A DNA stretch of 64,000 nucleotides from Photobacterium sp. GJ3 (GTDB lineage Bacteria; Pseudomonadota; Gammaproteobacteria; Enterobacterales; Vibrionaceae), in assembly GCF_018199995.1 (NCBI RefSeq), contig NZ_CP073578.1, positions 2,170,001 to 2,234,000 on the forward strand, written 5' to 3'. A model generated the notes under the pieces. That model saw only the letters and a list, made by a program, of their open reading frames with translations, searched no databases and was not told where the DNA came from. This document shows positions 19,251 to 27,147 of this stretch, piece by piece. Position 1 is the stretch's first letter. Each line of letters begins with the position of its first letter. The translations under genes were made by a program, and so were the position numbers.

Positions 19251-19381
19251 ACGCAATTCTGGATTGCGATGGGTTAGACACCATCTTCAGACCCGACATA
19301 TTGTCGTGACTACAAAATTTGGAGCGACTCGACTGGATTCAGGCACGAGGTGCCTCGGGTGTCATCAAATCACTATAAAAT
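19251..19381. repeat. Spacer with a tRNA-Gly 3'-end remnant
   Basis: Within this tRNA spacer, AAAATTTGGAGCGAC (near 19314-19328) repeats the 3' end of tRNA-Gly plus its flank (19376-19391). It suggests that a second tRNA-Gly copy was once present and was lost by unequal recombination. Confidence 0.45.
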
Positions 19382-19457
19382 TGGAGCGACACACGAGGTT
19401 CGAACTCGTGACCTCAACCTTGGCAAGGTTGCGCTCTACCAACTGAGCTAGTGTCGC
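19382..19457 (-). tRNA. tRNA-Gly (GCC)
   Basis: 76 bases including CCA. The acceptor arm GCGACAC pairs with GTGTCGC, the D loop is AGCTCAGTTGGTAGAGC, the anticodon loop TTGCCAA carries GCC, and the T arm GAGTTCGAACCTC is intact. Confidence 0.96.
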
Positions 19458-19460
19458 AAA

Positions 19461-19534
19461 TGGAGGCGCGTCCCGGAGTCGAACCGAGGTCCACGGATTT
19501 GCAATCCGCTGCATAGCCACTCTGCCAACGCGCC
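19461..19534 (-). tRNA. tRNA-Cys (GCA)
   Basis: 74 bases including CCA. The acceptor GGCGCGT pairs with ACGCGCC and the anticodon loop TTGCAAA carries GCA. It is the first gene of a Cys-Gly-Leu minus-strand operon, with only three bases before tRNA-Gly. The same three tRNAs are grouped in many gammaproteobacteria. Confidence 0.96.
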
Positions 19535-19616
19535 TTCAACAATCAACCGCTTGGGTTGTTGTTCTGGCTTTCACCATGACCGCTTCGTCGTTTACCTCCG
19601 TTGCGGTACGGGATGC

Positions 19617-19644
19617 ATTCTACTCAAAGGTGAGATCGAGTCAA
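19617..19644 (-). promoter_or_regulatory. tRNA operon promoter
   Basis: On the minus strand TTGACT (19639-19644) and TAGAAT (19617-19622) are 16 bases apart and followed by a GC-rich discriminator (GCATCCCG), which is typical of stable-RNA promoters under stringent control. Confidence 0.7.
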
Positions 19645-19912
19645 CTGCAAAATTCATCAATTTGAACTGAGTGATTGTTTTACGTCCAAAACCGGTCATT
19701 CTTCTCGTTTTTTGCGCATAGCAAGGTGCCGTGCAGGCCAGTTTTTATCGGTGGATGAGGGAGTTAGCGCGAAAACCTGGCGACACGACGGGAAAATTTT
19801 TATCAATCATGTCGCGATTTTGCAGATGTTTATGCGAAGAATGATGACCAAGACTTGTCATTCCGCGGCAAAAAGCAGAAAATAGCGACCCAGATCACAC
19901 TTCTCTTTCGTT
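19645..19912. other. Intergenic region upstream of tRNA operon and lipoprotein gene
   Basis: Divergent spacer of about 270 bases between the tRNA promoter and the lipoprotein ATG at 19913. No gene or distinct site was recognised. Confidence 0.4.
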
Positions 19913-20647
19913 ATGCGTCGTTCCCTTACTTACACTGCTGCCCTGCTGACAACCCTGCTGACGGCCTGTACGCCTGAAAATCGTCAGGGAGCCGATCTGA
20001 GCATCCGTTTTCTGACCCTGCTCCCGGTGACTTCAGGTCAACCTCATCTTGATCAGATCGCCTTGCCCAGCCATGAAGGGCTCACCTTCTATTCAGCCCA
20101 GAATCCTCAGGTCGAAAAGCAGCCTTTTTCTTATGTCACCGCGATTACGCCGGAAGTCCAGGCGTACCATGATTCAGTGAGTGTGCTGCCTCAGGCCAGC
20201 TTTCCGGTTCTGGCCAGTAACATCAATTTTGGCCTGAAGCAAAGCGGCCACGAAGTGTATTCCTACAATGGCTATAAAGGCCGGGCTGATGCCCTGGTGC
20301 GGTGGTATGGCGGAACGCGCGTGGCATTTTTGTCGCTGATCAATCCCTACCCCGGGAACGAGCAACTGCACGAACAGGACATGATTTTACTGAGAAACAG
20401 TGTGGATCGGCTTCAGGTCAGAGGCATCCGGAATATTGTCTTACTCAGCCAGTATCCGTCTGGGCTGTCGCCAAGGCTGCTGACAGATATCCGGGGGCTT
20501 GATGTGGTGATCAGTGCGGGCGCAAGGTCTGAAATCACTGTTACCCAACAAGGCTGTCTGGCGCAGTTTCAGCAGTCAGTAGTCGATCAGCTGGAACTGA
20601 GCTTCAACCCGAATGGCAAAGTAACGCGGTGTCATTTTCAAACCTGA
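19913..20647 (+). CDS. Lipoprotein with partial 5'-nucleotidase-like domain
   Basis: 244 residues. The signal peptide has a lipobox (LLTAC, Cys19), so it is probably a lipid-anchored envelope protein. Residues about 105-210 follow the second half of a UshA-type metallophosphatase domain (YSYNGYKGRADALVRW, then IRNIVLLSQYPSGLSPRLLT and GLDVVISAGARSE in place of the usual GGHSH). The N-terminal metal motifs (DxH and GNHE) are absent, so catalysis is unlikely. It could be a degenerate binding protein. It stands alone, convergent with the eda operon. Confidence 0.6.
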   Translation: MRRSLTYTAALLTTLLTACTPENRQGADLSIRFLTLLPVTSGQPHLDQIALPSHEGLTFYSAQNPQVEKQPFSYVTAITPEVQAYHDSVSVLPQASFPVLASNINFGLKQSGHEVYSYNGYKGRADALVRWYGGTRVAFLSLINPYPGNEQLHEQDMILLRNSVDRLQVRGIRNIVLLSQYPSGLSPRLLTDIRGLDVVISAGARSEITVTQQGCLAQFQQSVVDQLELSFNPNGKVTRCHFQT

Positions 20648-20688
20648 CCGTCACCGTTGCTTTCGGCGATGGTTTTGTCGTGATCATC

Positions 20689-20716
20689 AAAAAGCCGCTT
20701 CTCGATAAGAAGCGGC
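20689..20716 (-). terminator. Terminator of the eda operon
   Basis: GCCGCTTCT and AGAAGCGGC form a perfect 9-bp stem with a 5-base loop. On the minus strand it is followed by TTTTT, 24 bases beyond the aldolase stop. It may also slow transcripts from the convergent lipoprotein gene. Confidence 0.8.
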
Positions 20717-20739
20717 CTTGTGTAAAGAAAGTCCCGGCT

Positions 20740-21372
20740 TTAGTCGCGAACCAGTTCAACCGCTTCGCGGACCAGACGGCCGATCTCCTCCCAGTCCCCC
20801 TGATCAATCAGTGCCGGAGACACCATCCAGGTACCGCCGCAGCACAGCACACGATCAACCGCCAGATAGTCACGAATGTTGGCTTTGCTGATGCCGCCCG
20901 TTGGCATCAGGCTGACATCCACATAAGGCGCCAGCAGTGACTTCACCATATTGATGCCACCCGACGCTTCAGCCGGGAAGAATTTCAGGAAGGTCAGGCC
21001 CAGTTCCAGCGCCTGTTCAATCTGGCTTGGATTATTCACCCCCGGAACCACCGGCATGCCCTTTTCCTGACAGTAACGGACGGTATTCGGGTTCAGACCC
21101 GGTGCGACGATAAATTCTGCACCTGCAGCCTGTGCGCTGTCGACCTGCGCCGCATTCAGTACGGTACCCGCGCCAATGCACAGCGTCGGATACGCTTCAC
21201 GCATCAGACGAATGGCTTCAGCCGCAGCCTCGGTGCGGAAAGTCACTTCAGCCACCGGCAGACCATTTTCAACCAGAGTTTTTGCCAGCGGCACCGCCTG
21301 ATCCACATGGTTAATCTGAATTACAGGAATCACTTTGAATTGCTTTACTTTTTCAATCAGGGATTGAGACAT
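20740..21372 (-). CDS. eda: KDPG aldolase (Eda family)
   Basis: 210-residue class I aldolase that splits 2-keto-3-deoxy-6-phosphogluconate into pyruvate and glyceraldehyde-3-phosphate. Motifs visible: AEVTFRTEAAAEAIR (catalytic Glu), GAGTVLNAAQ, and FLKFFPAEASGG with the Schiff-base Lys. The length is right for the family. It lies 14 bases after the kinase gene and completes the route proposed for this operon. Confidence 0.93.
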   Translation of the reverse strand: MSQSLIEKVKQFKVIPVIQINHVDQAVPLAKTLVENGLPVAEVTFRTEAAAEAIRLMREAYPTLCIGAGTVLNAAQVDSAQAAGAEFIVAPGLNPNTVRYCQEKGMPVVPGVNNPSQIEQALELGLTFLKFFPAEASGGINMVKSLLAPYVDVSLMPTGGISKANIRDYLAVDRVLCCGGTWMVSPALIDQGDWEEIGRLVREAVELVRD

Positions 21373-21386
21373 GAACGTCGAACTCC

Positions 21387-22304
21387 TTACATCATCTCTG
21401 TCATTGCTTCCGGCGGAATAATGGCACCCGGATGCTGAATTACAATGGCGGCCAGCTGATGGCCCAGTTCTGCCGATACTGTTGCGGATTCACCACTCAA
21501 CCGGCCAGCCAGATATCCGGCTGCAAATGAATCTCCGGCAGCGCAGGTATCAATCACGGTCTGAACCGGATTGGCAGCCACCTGATATGTTTCTGGCGTG
21601 GTTTGCAGCTCTGTAGCCACCAGACATGGCAGGCTCCCACGTTTGATGACCACCTCACCACAGCCCAGTTCGCGGCAACGTTCTGTCACATCGCCCTCTC
21701 CCCAGACTTTGTGATCATCCTCTTCGGTGATCAGCGCGATATCGACGAAAGGCAAAACCTGCTGATACCAATACTGCGCCTGTTTGGCCGTCCACAATTG
21801 CGGACGGAAGTTGTTATCAAACACAACTTTGCCGCCTTTGGCTTTATGGGTTTCCAACAGGGTGACCAGAATTGCCTTGGCATCTTCGGCCAGAATTGCC
21901 AGGCTGATCCCGCTGATATAGAGCACGTCAAATTCATTGTTTTCAATCGCCCGCTCTAAGGGCGTCACGGCCGTTGCAAAATAGAATTTCGCGGCACTGT
22001 CATTCCGCCAGTAATGAAAATGACGTTCACCGTTGGGTTCGGTTTCCACCAGATACAATCCGGGCAGTTTATCATCCAGACGGCGCACTAGCCGGGTATC
22101 AATATATTCTTCCTGCCACGCAGAAAGCATATCCTGACTGATATTGTCCTTACCGAGCGCCGTGGCATAACTGATATCCAGACGACGCTTCCGACCGAGT
22201 CGTGCCAAATACAACGCCGTATTTAAGGTATCTCCACCAAAGGTGCGTCGTAATGGCTGTCCGCTCAGTTCAACCATACATTCACCAAAAAATGCGATTT
22301 TCAC
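21387..22304 (-). CDS. kdgK: 2-keto-3-deoxygluconate kinase
   Basis: 305-residue PfkB-family sugar kinase. The N-terminal KIAFFGECMVELSG and the C-terminal PfkB signature DTCAAGDSFAAGYLAG (ATP site and catalytic Asp) are typical of KdgK, as is FDNNFRPQLW. It phosphorylates 2-keto-3-deoxygluconate to KDPG. I choose a GTG start at 22304 because AAGGG sits upstream of it; an ATG five codons earlier lacks a site. It is adjacent to eda, which uses its product. Confidence 0.88.
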   Translation of the reverse strand: MKIAFFGECMVELSGQPLRRTFGGDTLNTALYLARLGRKRRLDISYATALGKDNISQDMLSAWQEEYIDTRLVRRLDDKLPGLYLVETEPNGERHFHYWRNDSAAKFYFATAVTPLERAIENNEFDVLYISGISLAILAEDAKAILVTLLETHKAKGGKVVFDNNFRPQLWTAKQAQYWYQQVLPFVDIALITEEDDHKVWGEGDVTERCRELGCGEVVIKRGSLPCLVATELQTTPETYQVAANPVQTVIDTCAAGDSFAAGYLAGRLSGESATVSAELGHQLAAIVIQHPGAIIPPEAMTEMM

Positions 22305-22420
22305 ACAAGTACCCTTCATTCAGACTTTTTGACATTCAGGCCGTTATTCCCCCTTGTGTCGCCCGTTCATTTCCGGCAATTCACAAAGATGACCGACTTC
22401 TCATTAAAGCGTAATTCATG

Positions 22421-22453
22421 ATGCAGGCCTTGTTTCATCATAAAGGCCTGCAT
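22421..22453. other. Intra-operon hairpin
   Basis: ATGCAGGCCTT and AAGGCCTGCAT form a perfect 11-bp stem around an 11-base loop between the symporter and kdgK. On the operon (minus) strand no T tract follows, so it is more likely an mRNA processing or stability element than a terminator. Confidence 0.5.
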
Positions 22454-22472
22454 TTTCATTCGTTTTAGCGAT

Positions 22473-23962
22473 TTATTTCGCACAAGCGGTTTCAGGGTTG
22501 ATGTCCTTCTGAACAGTGTTTTCCATCGCTGCACGTTCCGCATCCAGAACCGCTTTGGCCTGTTCCGGCGTGACCTGATTGGCCGGGGTCATCAGGCTGA
22601 CCGCCACACCCGCAACCAAGGCCGTGAGAACGGAAGGAATACATGGGTTGCCCCAGTATGCAGTCCAGTCTGCATTCAGAATCACGGAGAAAGATGCCGC
22701 CGATGCGCCCGCCAGTGTTGCCAGCGCGCCCTGCCAGGTATACCGCTTCCAGAAGCGTCCCAGCATGCCGCAGACGAACATGCCTGACATCACCGTTGAA
22801 ATCATCTTGGTGATATAACCGATGATATCGTTCGACGTCAGAGCGAACAGCAACGCCATACCAATCACAATCACCAGAGACAGCCGGGAATAAATCACCA
22901 TGTTGTCTTTAGAAGGCACCTTGCCGGTGAACAGGACGAACACATCCCGCAGCAGAATCGAAACCCCGGCAATGGCGTCTGAACTGGCGCTCGACATGGT
23001 GGCAGACAAACCGGCAAGCAGCACAATCATGCCAACCCCAACCGGTAAGACTGTGGCTGCGACATAAGGGAAAGCAAAGTTTGCGTTGTTGAGATCCGGG
23101 TTGATTGCATGGGCAGACATGCCAATCACAGCCGGAATAATGGAGAAGAACAGGTAGAGTACACCGGACATCACGAACGAACGACGAATCGTTTTGACAT
23201 CCTTACCGGAGTATATGCGCTGGCGGAAAGACGGCGTGGCCAGAATCCCGACACCGACTACCATAGCCAGTGACAGTGCAGGTAAAGCACCCAGCTTTTC
23301 AATGCCAAACAGACTGACCGAGGCCGGATCCATCGCTTCATACAGGTTTTCCAGACCGCCGATGTGATTAACAGACAGCACGGCCATGAGAATAAAACCA
23401 AAGAAGAGCACAACCGCCTGAATCGTATCAGTCCAGACCACAGCGGTGTACCCCCCGATCACCACGTAAATGGTAAAGGCCGCCGCGATAATGATTTTCG
23501 CGGTGTTCAGATCAATATCAGCAATCCAGGCAAGATAAAGGCCGCCCCGAGAATGTGTGCGCCCAGCCAGCCGATACAGGCCACAAAGATCAGGAGACCC
23601 ACAACATTTTTGACCACCTTATTCGCGCCGACATAATAGGCCAGCTCTTCACTCATGGTCATGAAATTGAGTCGGCGAACCGGCGCAAACCACCAGGCCA
23701 GCAGCAAGATTCCCAGTGCACCGCCAATCCCGTACAACGCGCCAGCCCAGCCATTGTTATAGCCAAAACCAACCGCGCCCATACTGGAGCCGGTACCGAC
23801 CATGGTGGCAACCGTGGTGCCCAGAACCAGGAACAAAGGCAGGCCACGGCCACCGAGCAGAAAATCCTCACCTGATTTTTGAGCGCGGGACACATACCAG
23901 CCCAACCAGATCATAAACACCACATAAGCACCGAATCCGGTGAGAAAGAGTGTACTGTTCAT
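22473..23962 (-). pseudogene. Sodium/solute symporter (SSS family), frameshifted
   Basis: Two adjoining frames together encode a ~500-residue SSS symporter. The N-terminal part begins at MNSTLFLTGFGAYVV (AGAGG upstream) and includes AQKSGEDFLLGGRGLPLFLV. The rest resumes in another frame as LYLAWIADIDLNTAKIIIAA and includes VIGGYTAVVWTDTIQAV and GLSATMSSASSDAIAGVS. A single C missing from the CCCC run at 23545-23548 restores one frame. If real, the mutation removes transport; it may equally be a sequencing error. In this operon it would import the acid or amino-sugar substrate by Na+ cotransport. Confidence 0.8.
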
Positions 23963-24185
23963 TGCATACCTCTTATAATCCGTCATTGCTTTTATTTGCT
24001 TGGGGATAAACAACCTTGGTTATCCCGTGTATGGCTACTTTTTCATTGAAAGTCAGCCATTTGCTTTTTATGGGCTGGTTCATTGCCAGCCCTTTTTCTA
24101 TGGCTCCGGCTGTCCGGCAGCGCAGAGCTTTGCTTTCATTTCTTGCGATTGTCAGGGATCAGTGTTCGATGTTCCGCGTGCTCAC
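23963..24185. other. Spacer between RidA and symporter genes
   Basis: About 220 bases inside the minus-strand operon. It contains a GGGCTGG...CCAGCCC hairpin (24070-24093) whose T tract lies on the plus strand, so it probably does not end operon transcripts. No gene is seen. Confidence 0.4.
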
Positions 24186-24578
24186 TCAGCGGCGGTCTTC
24201 CCGGTAACAAGTGACATCAACTTCAACTTTCACATCGACGACCAAATCACACACCATGCAGATTCGTGCTGGCGGATGCTCACCGAAGAATTCTTTAAAC
24301 ACTTTGTTGAATGACTGAAAATAGCGCGCATCGGTCAGCACAACTTTGACGTGCACGACATCTTCGAGTCCGTAACCGGCTTCTGTCATGATGTCGACAC
24401 AATTCTGAATTGCCAGACGGGATTGATCCACAATGCCGCCTTCCACAACTTCCCCGTCGGTCATCGGCGTCTGACCCGAAACATACAGAAATCCGCCCGC
24501 CTGTGTTGCCCGTGCAAACGGCAGGTGCTGACCACCAGTCCCGGTTCCGCCTTCCACGCCATAACGAATAATCGACAT
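24186..24578 (-). CDS. RidA-family enamine/imine deaminase
   Basis: 130-residue YjgF/YER057c/UK114 protein. The fold motifs FLYVSGQTPMTDG and SRLAIQNCVDIM and the catalytic Arg in GEHPPARICMV are present. RidA proteins hydrolyse the reactive enamine or imine released by PLP-dependent dehydratases, which fits the DSD1-type lyase encoded in the same locus. The ATG at 24578 has GGAG upstream. It lies 39 bases after the amidohydrolase gene. Confidence 0.9.
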   Translation of the reverse strand: MSIIRYGVEGGTGTGGQHLPFARATQAGGFLYVSGQTPMTDGEVVEGGIVDQSRLAIQNCVDIMTEAGYGLEDVVHVKVVLTDARYFQSFNKVFKEFFGEHPPARICMVCDLVVDVKVEVDVTCYREDRR

Positions 24579-24617
24579 AATTACTTTCTCCAAATTGAGT
24601 GACTACGAATCATTGAG

Positions 24618-26057
24618 TCAGGACTGATGCCGGGCCAGAAAACGGCCATGGCGCTCCGGGCTGACTCGGCCCGCTTGATAACTGATCTGGCCATTCACCA
24701 TGACCAGCACGATGCCCTCTGCGGCACAGACCGGATCCTGGAAAGTGGCTGCATCGCGAATCGTTTTCGGATCAAACAGCACCAGATCGGCATGCGCGCC
24801 TTCGGCAATTACACCCCGGTCTTTCAGACCAAAGCGCTTGGCAGACATCCCCGTCATTTTGTGGACCGCCTGTTCCAGCGAAAAGAGTTTGCGCTCGCGG
24901 CTGTAATAACCCAGCACACGGGGAAATGCGCCCCACAAACGCGGATGCGGATGCGGATCGTTCGGCAGCCCGTCGGAACCCACCATGGTCAGACGGTATT
25001 TGAGTACGCGCTCAACGTCCGCTTCATCCATGCAGTGATACACCGCCCCTGCGGGTTGCAGCGCTCTGGCAGCATCCATCAGCGGCAGCGACATCTCTTT
25101 GGCAATATCTTTGAGCATTTTTCCAGCCTGTTCCGGATGCGCTTCCGACCAGGTAATAAAGATATCGATCGCCTCAGTCACCTGATTCAGATCCAGCGTG
25201 GAGGAGCTGGCAGAATACGGATAGCAATCGCAGGCAACATCCTGATGCGCAGCGGCGGATTCCATCTTGTCCAGCACTTCAACGGTTCTGCCCCAGTTCC
25301 CGGCACCGGCACATTTGAGATGAGAAATCACCACGGGCACCTTCGCGTGTTTTCCGGTGCGGAAGGCTTCATCCATGGCATCGAGAATCTGTTCAAACTC
25401 CGTACGCATATGGGTGGTATAAATGCCGTTGAAAGCTGCCAGCTCTTCTGCCAGCGCCATGACTTCTTCAGTCGGTGCCTGTTTTGCCGAGGCATAAGCC
25501 AACCCCGAACTCAGTCCTAACGCCCCTTCAGCCATGGCTTGGCTGAGCTGCGCTTTCATCGTCGCAATTTCCTGTGATGTGGCCGGGCGATACAAATCGT
25601 CCATCACGTTATTGCGCAGTGTGGTGTGACCCACCAGCGCCGCCACATTCACGGCCGGTTGTGCATCGCGCACCGCATCGGCATAGGTCGCAAAGGTCGG
25701 GTATTTGAAATCCCACTGTTTGCCGAGCAGGTTCATCGGATCCGGCGGATCGCCCGCCAGCACAGCCGGTGATGCACTGATGCCGCAATTGCCGACAATC
25801 ACTGTCGTCACGCCCTGACTGATTTTTGGCAGACACTCCGGAAAACGAATCACATTGGTATCATCATGGGTATGAACATCAATAAACCCTGGCGCCAGCA
25901 CCAGATGCTGACCGTCAATGATCTGCGCGGCTTCGGCCTCCGCCAGATGTCCAATGGCGGCAATCCGGCCATTGAGCACGGCAACATCCGCTTTGACGGC
26001 GGCGGCGCCTGTCCCATCAATCAAACTGACCTGGCGGAATACGGTCTCAAACTGCAT
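24618..26057 (-). CDS. D-aminoacylase-like N-acyl amidohydrolase
   Basis: 479-residue amidohydrolase close to N-acyl-D-amino-acid deacylases. The metal site HTHDD is in GFIDVHTHDDTNVIRFP (His62, His64), the family Cys in VIVGNCGIS (about 91), and later metal/catalytic residues in VVISHLKCAG and VGSDGLPNDPHPHPR. The ATG at 26057 follows AAGGA. It removes an acyl (probably acetyl) group from a compound with D-configuration next to a carboxylate. With kdgK and eda in the operon, N-acetyl-D-glucosaminate is the substrate I favour over a simple N-acetyl-D-amino acid; this is inference. Confidence 0.85.
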   Translation of the reverse strand: MQFETVFRQVSLIDGTGAAAVKADVAVLNGRIAAIGHLAEAEAAQIIDGQHLVLAPGFIDVHTHDDTNVIRFPECLPKISQGVTTVIVGNCGISASPAVLAGDPPDPMNLLGKQWDFKYPTFATYADAVRDAQPAVNVAALVGHTTLRNNVMDDLYRPATSQEIATMKAQLSQAMAEGALGLSSGLAYASAKQAPTEEVMALAEELAAFNGIYTTHMRTEFEQILDAMDEAFRTGKHAKVPVVISHLKCAGAGNWGRTVEVLDKMESAAAHQDVACDCYPYSASSSTLDLNQVTEAIDIFITWSEAHPEQAGKMLKDIAKEMSLPLMDAARALQPAGAVYHCMDEADVERVLKYRLTMVGSDGLPNDPHPHPRLWGAFPRVLGYYSRERKLFSLEQAVHKMTGMSAKRFGLKDRGVIAEGAHADLVLFDPKTIRDAATFQDPVCAAEGIVLVMVNGQISYQAGRVSPERHGRFLARHQS

Positions 26058-26114
26058 GCGTTTTCCTTCTCTTTGCATTCGTGATACCGCCGTGTCTATT
26101 GACAGATCGGCGGT

Positions 26115-26978
26115 TTAATCTCCGAGCGGCTGACGGTCATCCCCGCCCCGGTGGCTGTCGAGCGCCAGTTTCAGGCGGCGCAGCCGGTCGCGGGAACGAC
26201 GTTTCTGACTCAGCGCCAGTTCCGTCGACAGCACATCAATCAACGCCATCATGGCGTACCGTGATGCAGACGGCTTAAAGATAAAATCGGTTTCATCCGT
26301 CACCAGCGGCAGCACCACATCGCTGACTTGTGCCAGCGGGGAATCCGGCGCTGTAATCGCAATCACTTTCAGGCCGTACTGTTTGGCAATGGACGCCGGT
26401 TCCACCACCTCGGCGGTGTAACCTGTGACCGACAGTGCCACCATGACATCTTTGCTGTCTGCCGTGGAAGCGACCATACGAGCCAGCAGCCCATCGTTGT
26501 ACGCACTGACCGCAAAACCAATCCGGAACAGGCGGAACTGAAGTTCCTGCGACATGATGGTCGAACCGCCGCCCATGCCCACCGACAGGACCTGCCGGGC
26601 ATTGAGCAAGATGTCGACGGCTTTCGCGACATCGGCTTCATTCACGATTTTCCGGTTGATGTTGATGACGTTCTTGATCGACTCATACACCCCCTGAATA
26701 CCCGATTCGTTCGGGCTTTCATGAATGAAGCGCTGCCCCACAGCCAGCGATTGCGCCAGCTTCATTTTCAGGTCACGGACATTCAGGCATCCCACGGCTT
26801 TGGCAAAGCGGGTAATGGTGGCTTCACTCACACCGGCTTCTTCTGCCAGCTCTGTGATGCTGGCCGTGGCTGCGTTACTTAAATCGTCCACAACCAGGCG
26901 GGCGACTTTTTTTTCTGCTTCTCTTAACTGAGGGAAGCACTCGGTAATTCTGGAAACGATGTCCACTTCGATGGTCAC
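26115..26978 (-). CDS. RpiR/MurR-family transcriptional regulator
   Basis: 287 residues. An N-terminal HTH_6 domain (about 5-80; ASITELAEEAGVSEATITRF) is followed by a C-terminal SIS sugar-phosphate-binding domain (about 125-255; VLSVGMGGGSTIM, VMVALSVTGYTAEV). Such regulators sense sugar phosphates. It is first in the minus-strand operon, 57 bases before the amidohydrolase, and divergent from the PLP lyase gene. It likely represses both sides until KDPG or a related phosphate appears. Confidence 0.88.
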   Translation of the reverse strand: MTIEVDIVSRITECFPQLREAEKKVARLVVDDLSNAATASITELAEEAGVSEATITRFAKAVGCLNVRDLKMKLAQSLAVGQRFIHESPNESGIQGVYESIKNVININRKIVNEADVAKAVDILLNARQVLSVGMGGGSTIMSQELQFRLFRIGFAVSAYNDGLLARMVASTADSKDVMVALSVTGYTAEVVEPASIAKQYGLKVIAITAPDSPLAQVSDVVLPLVTDETDFIFKPSASRYAMMALIDVLSTELALSQKRRSRDRLRRLKLALDSHRGGDDRQPLGD

Positions 26979-27062
26979 GGCTGCCTTTCCTCTATGGAGT
27001 GAATCTTAGTGATCGGCACGAAATCAAACAGTGAGAAAACGCACAAATCAAATCGCAATGTT

Positions 27063-27092
27063 TGATAGTTTCTAACATCGAGAATACTATCA
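27063..27092. promoter_or_regulatory. Candidate RpiR operator dyad
   Basis: TGATAGT (27063-27069) and ACTATCA (27086-27092) are perfect inverted arms, with a further TTCT...AGAA pairing inside offset by one base. The dyad lies in the 169-base region between the divergent RpiR and PLP-lyase genes. Confidence 0.5.
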
Positions 27093-27147
27093 GATCGCCA
27101 AAAGCCAGATATGGCAAGGCATAAAGGCTATGTTAGGAGAATAACCA

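Noticed and set aside
24070..24093. The GGGCTGG hairpin as terminator of the RidA transcript
   Set aside because: The T tract lies on the other strand, so it would not stop the minus-strand operon.
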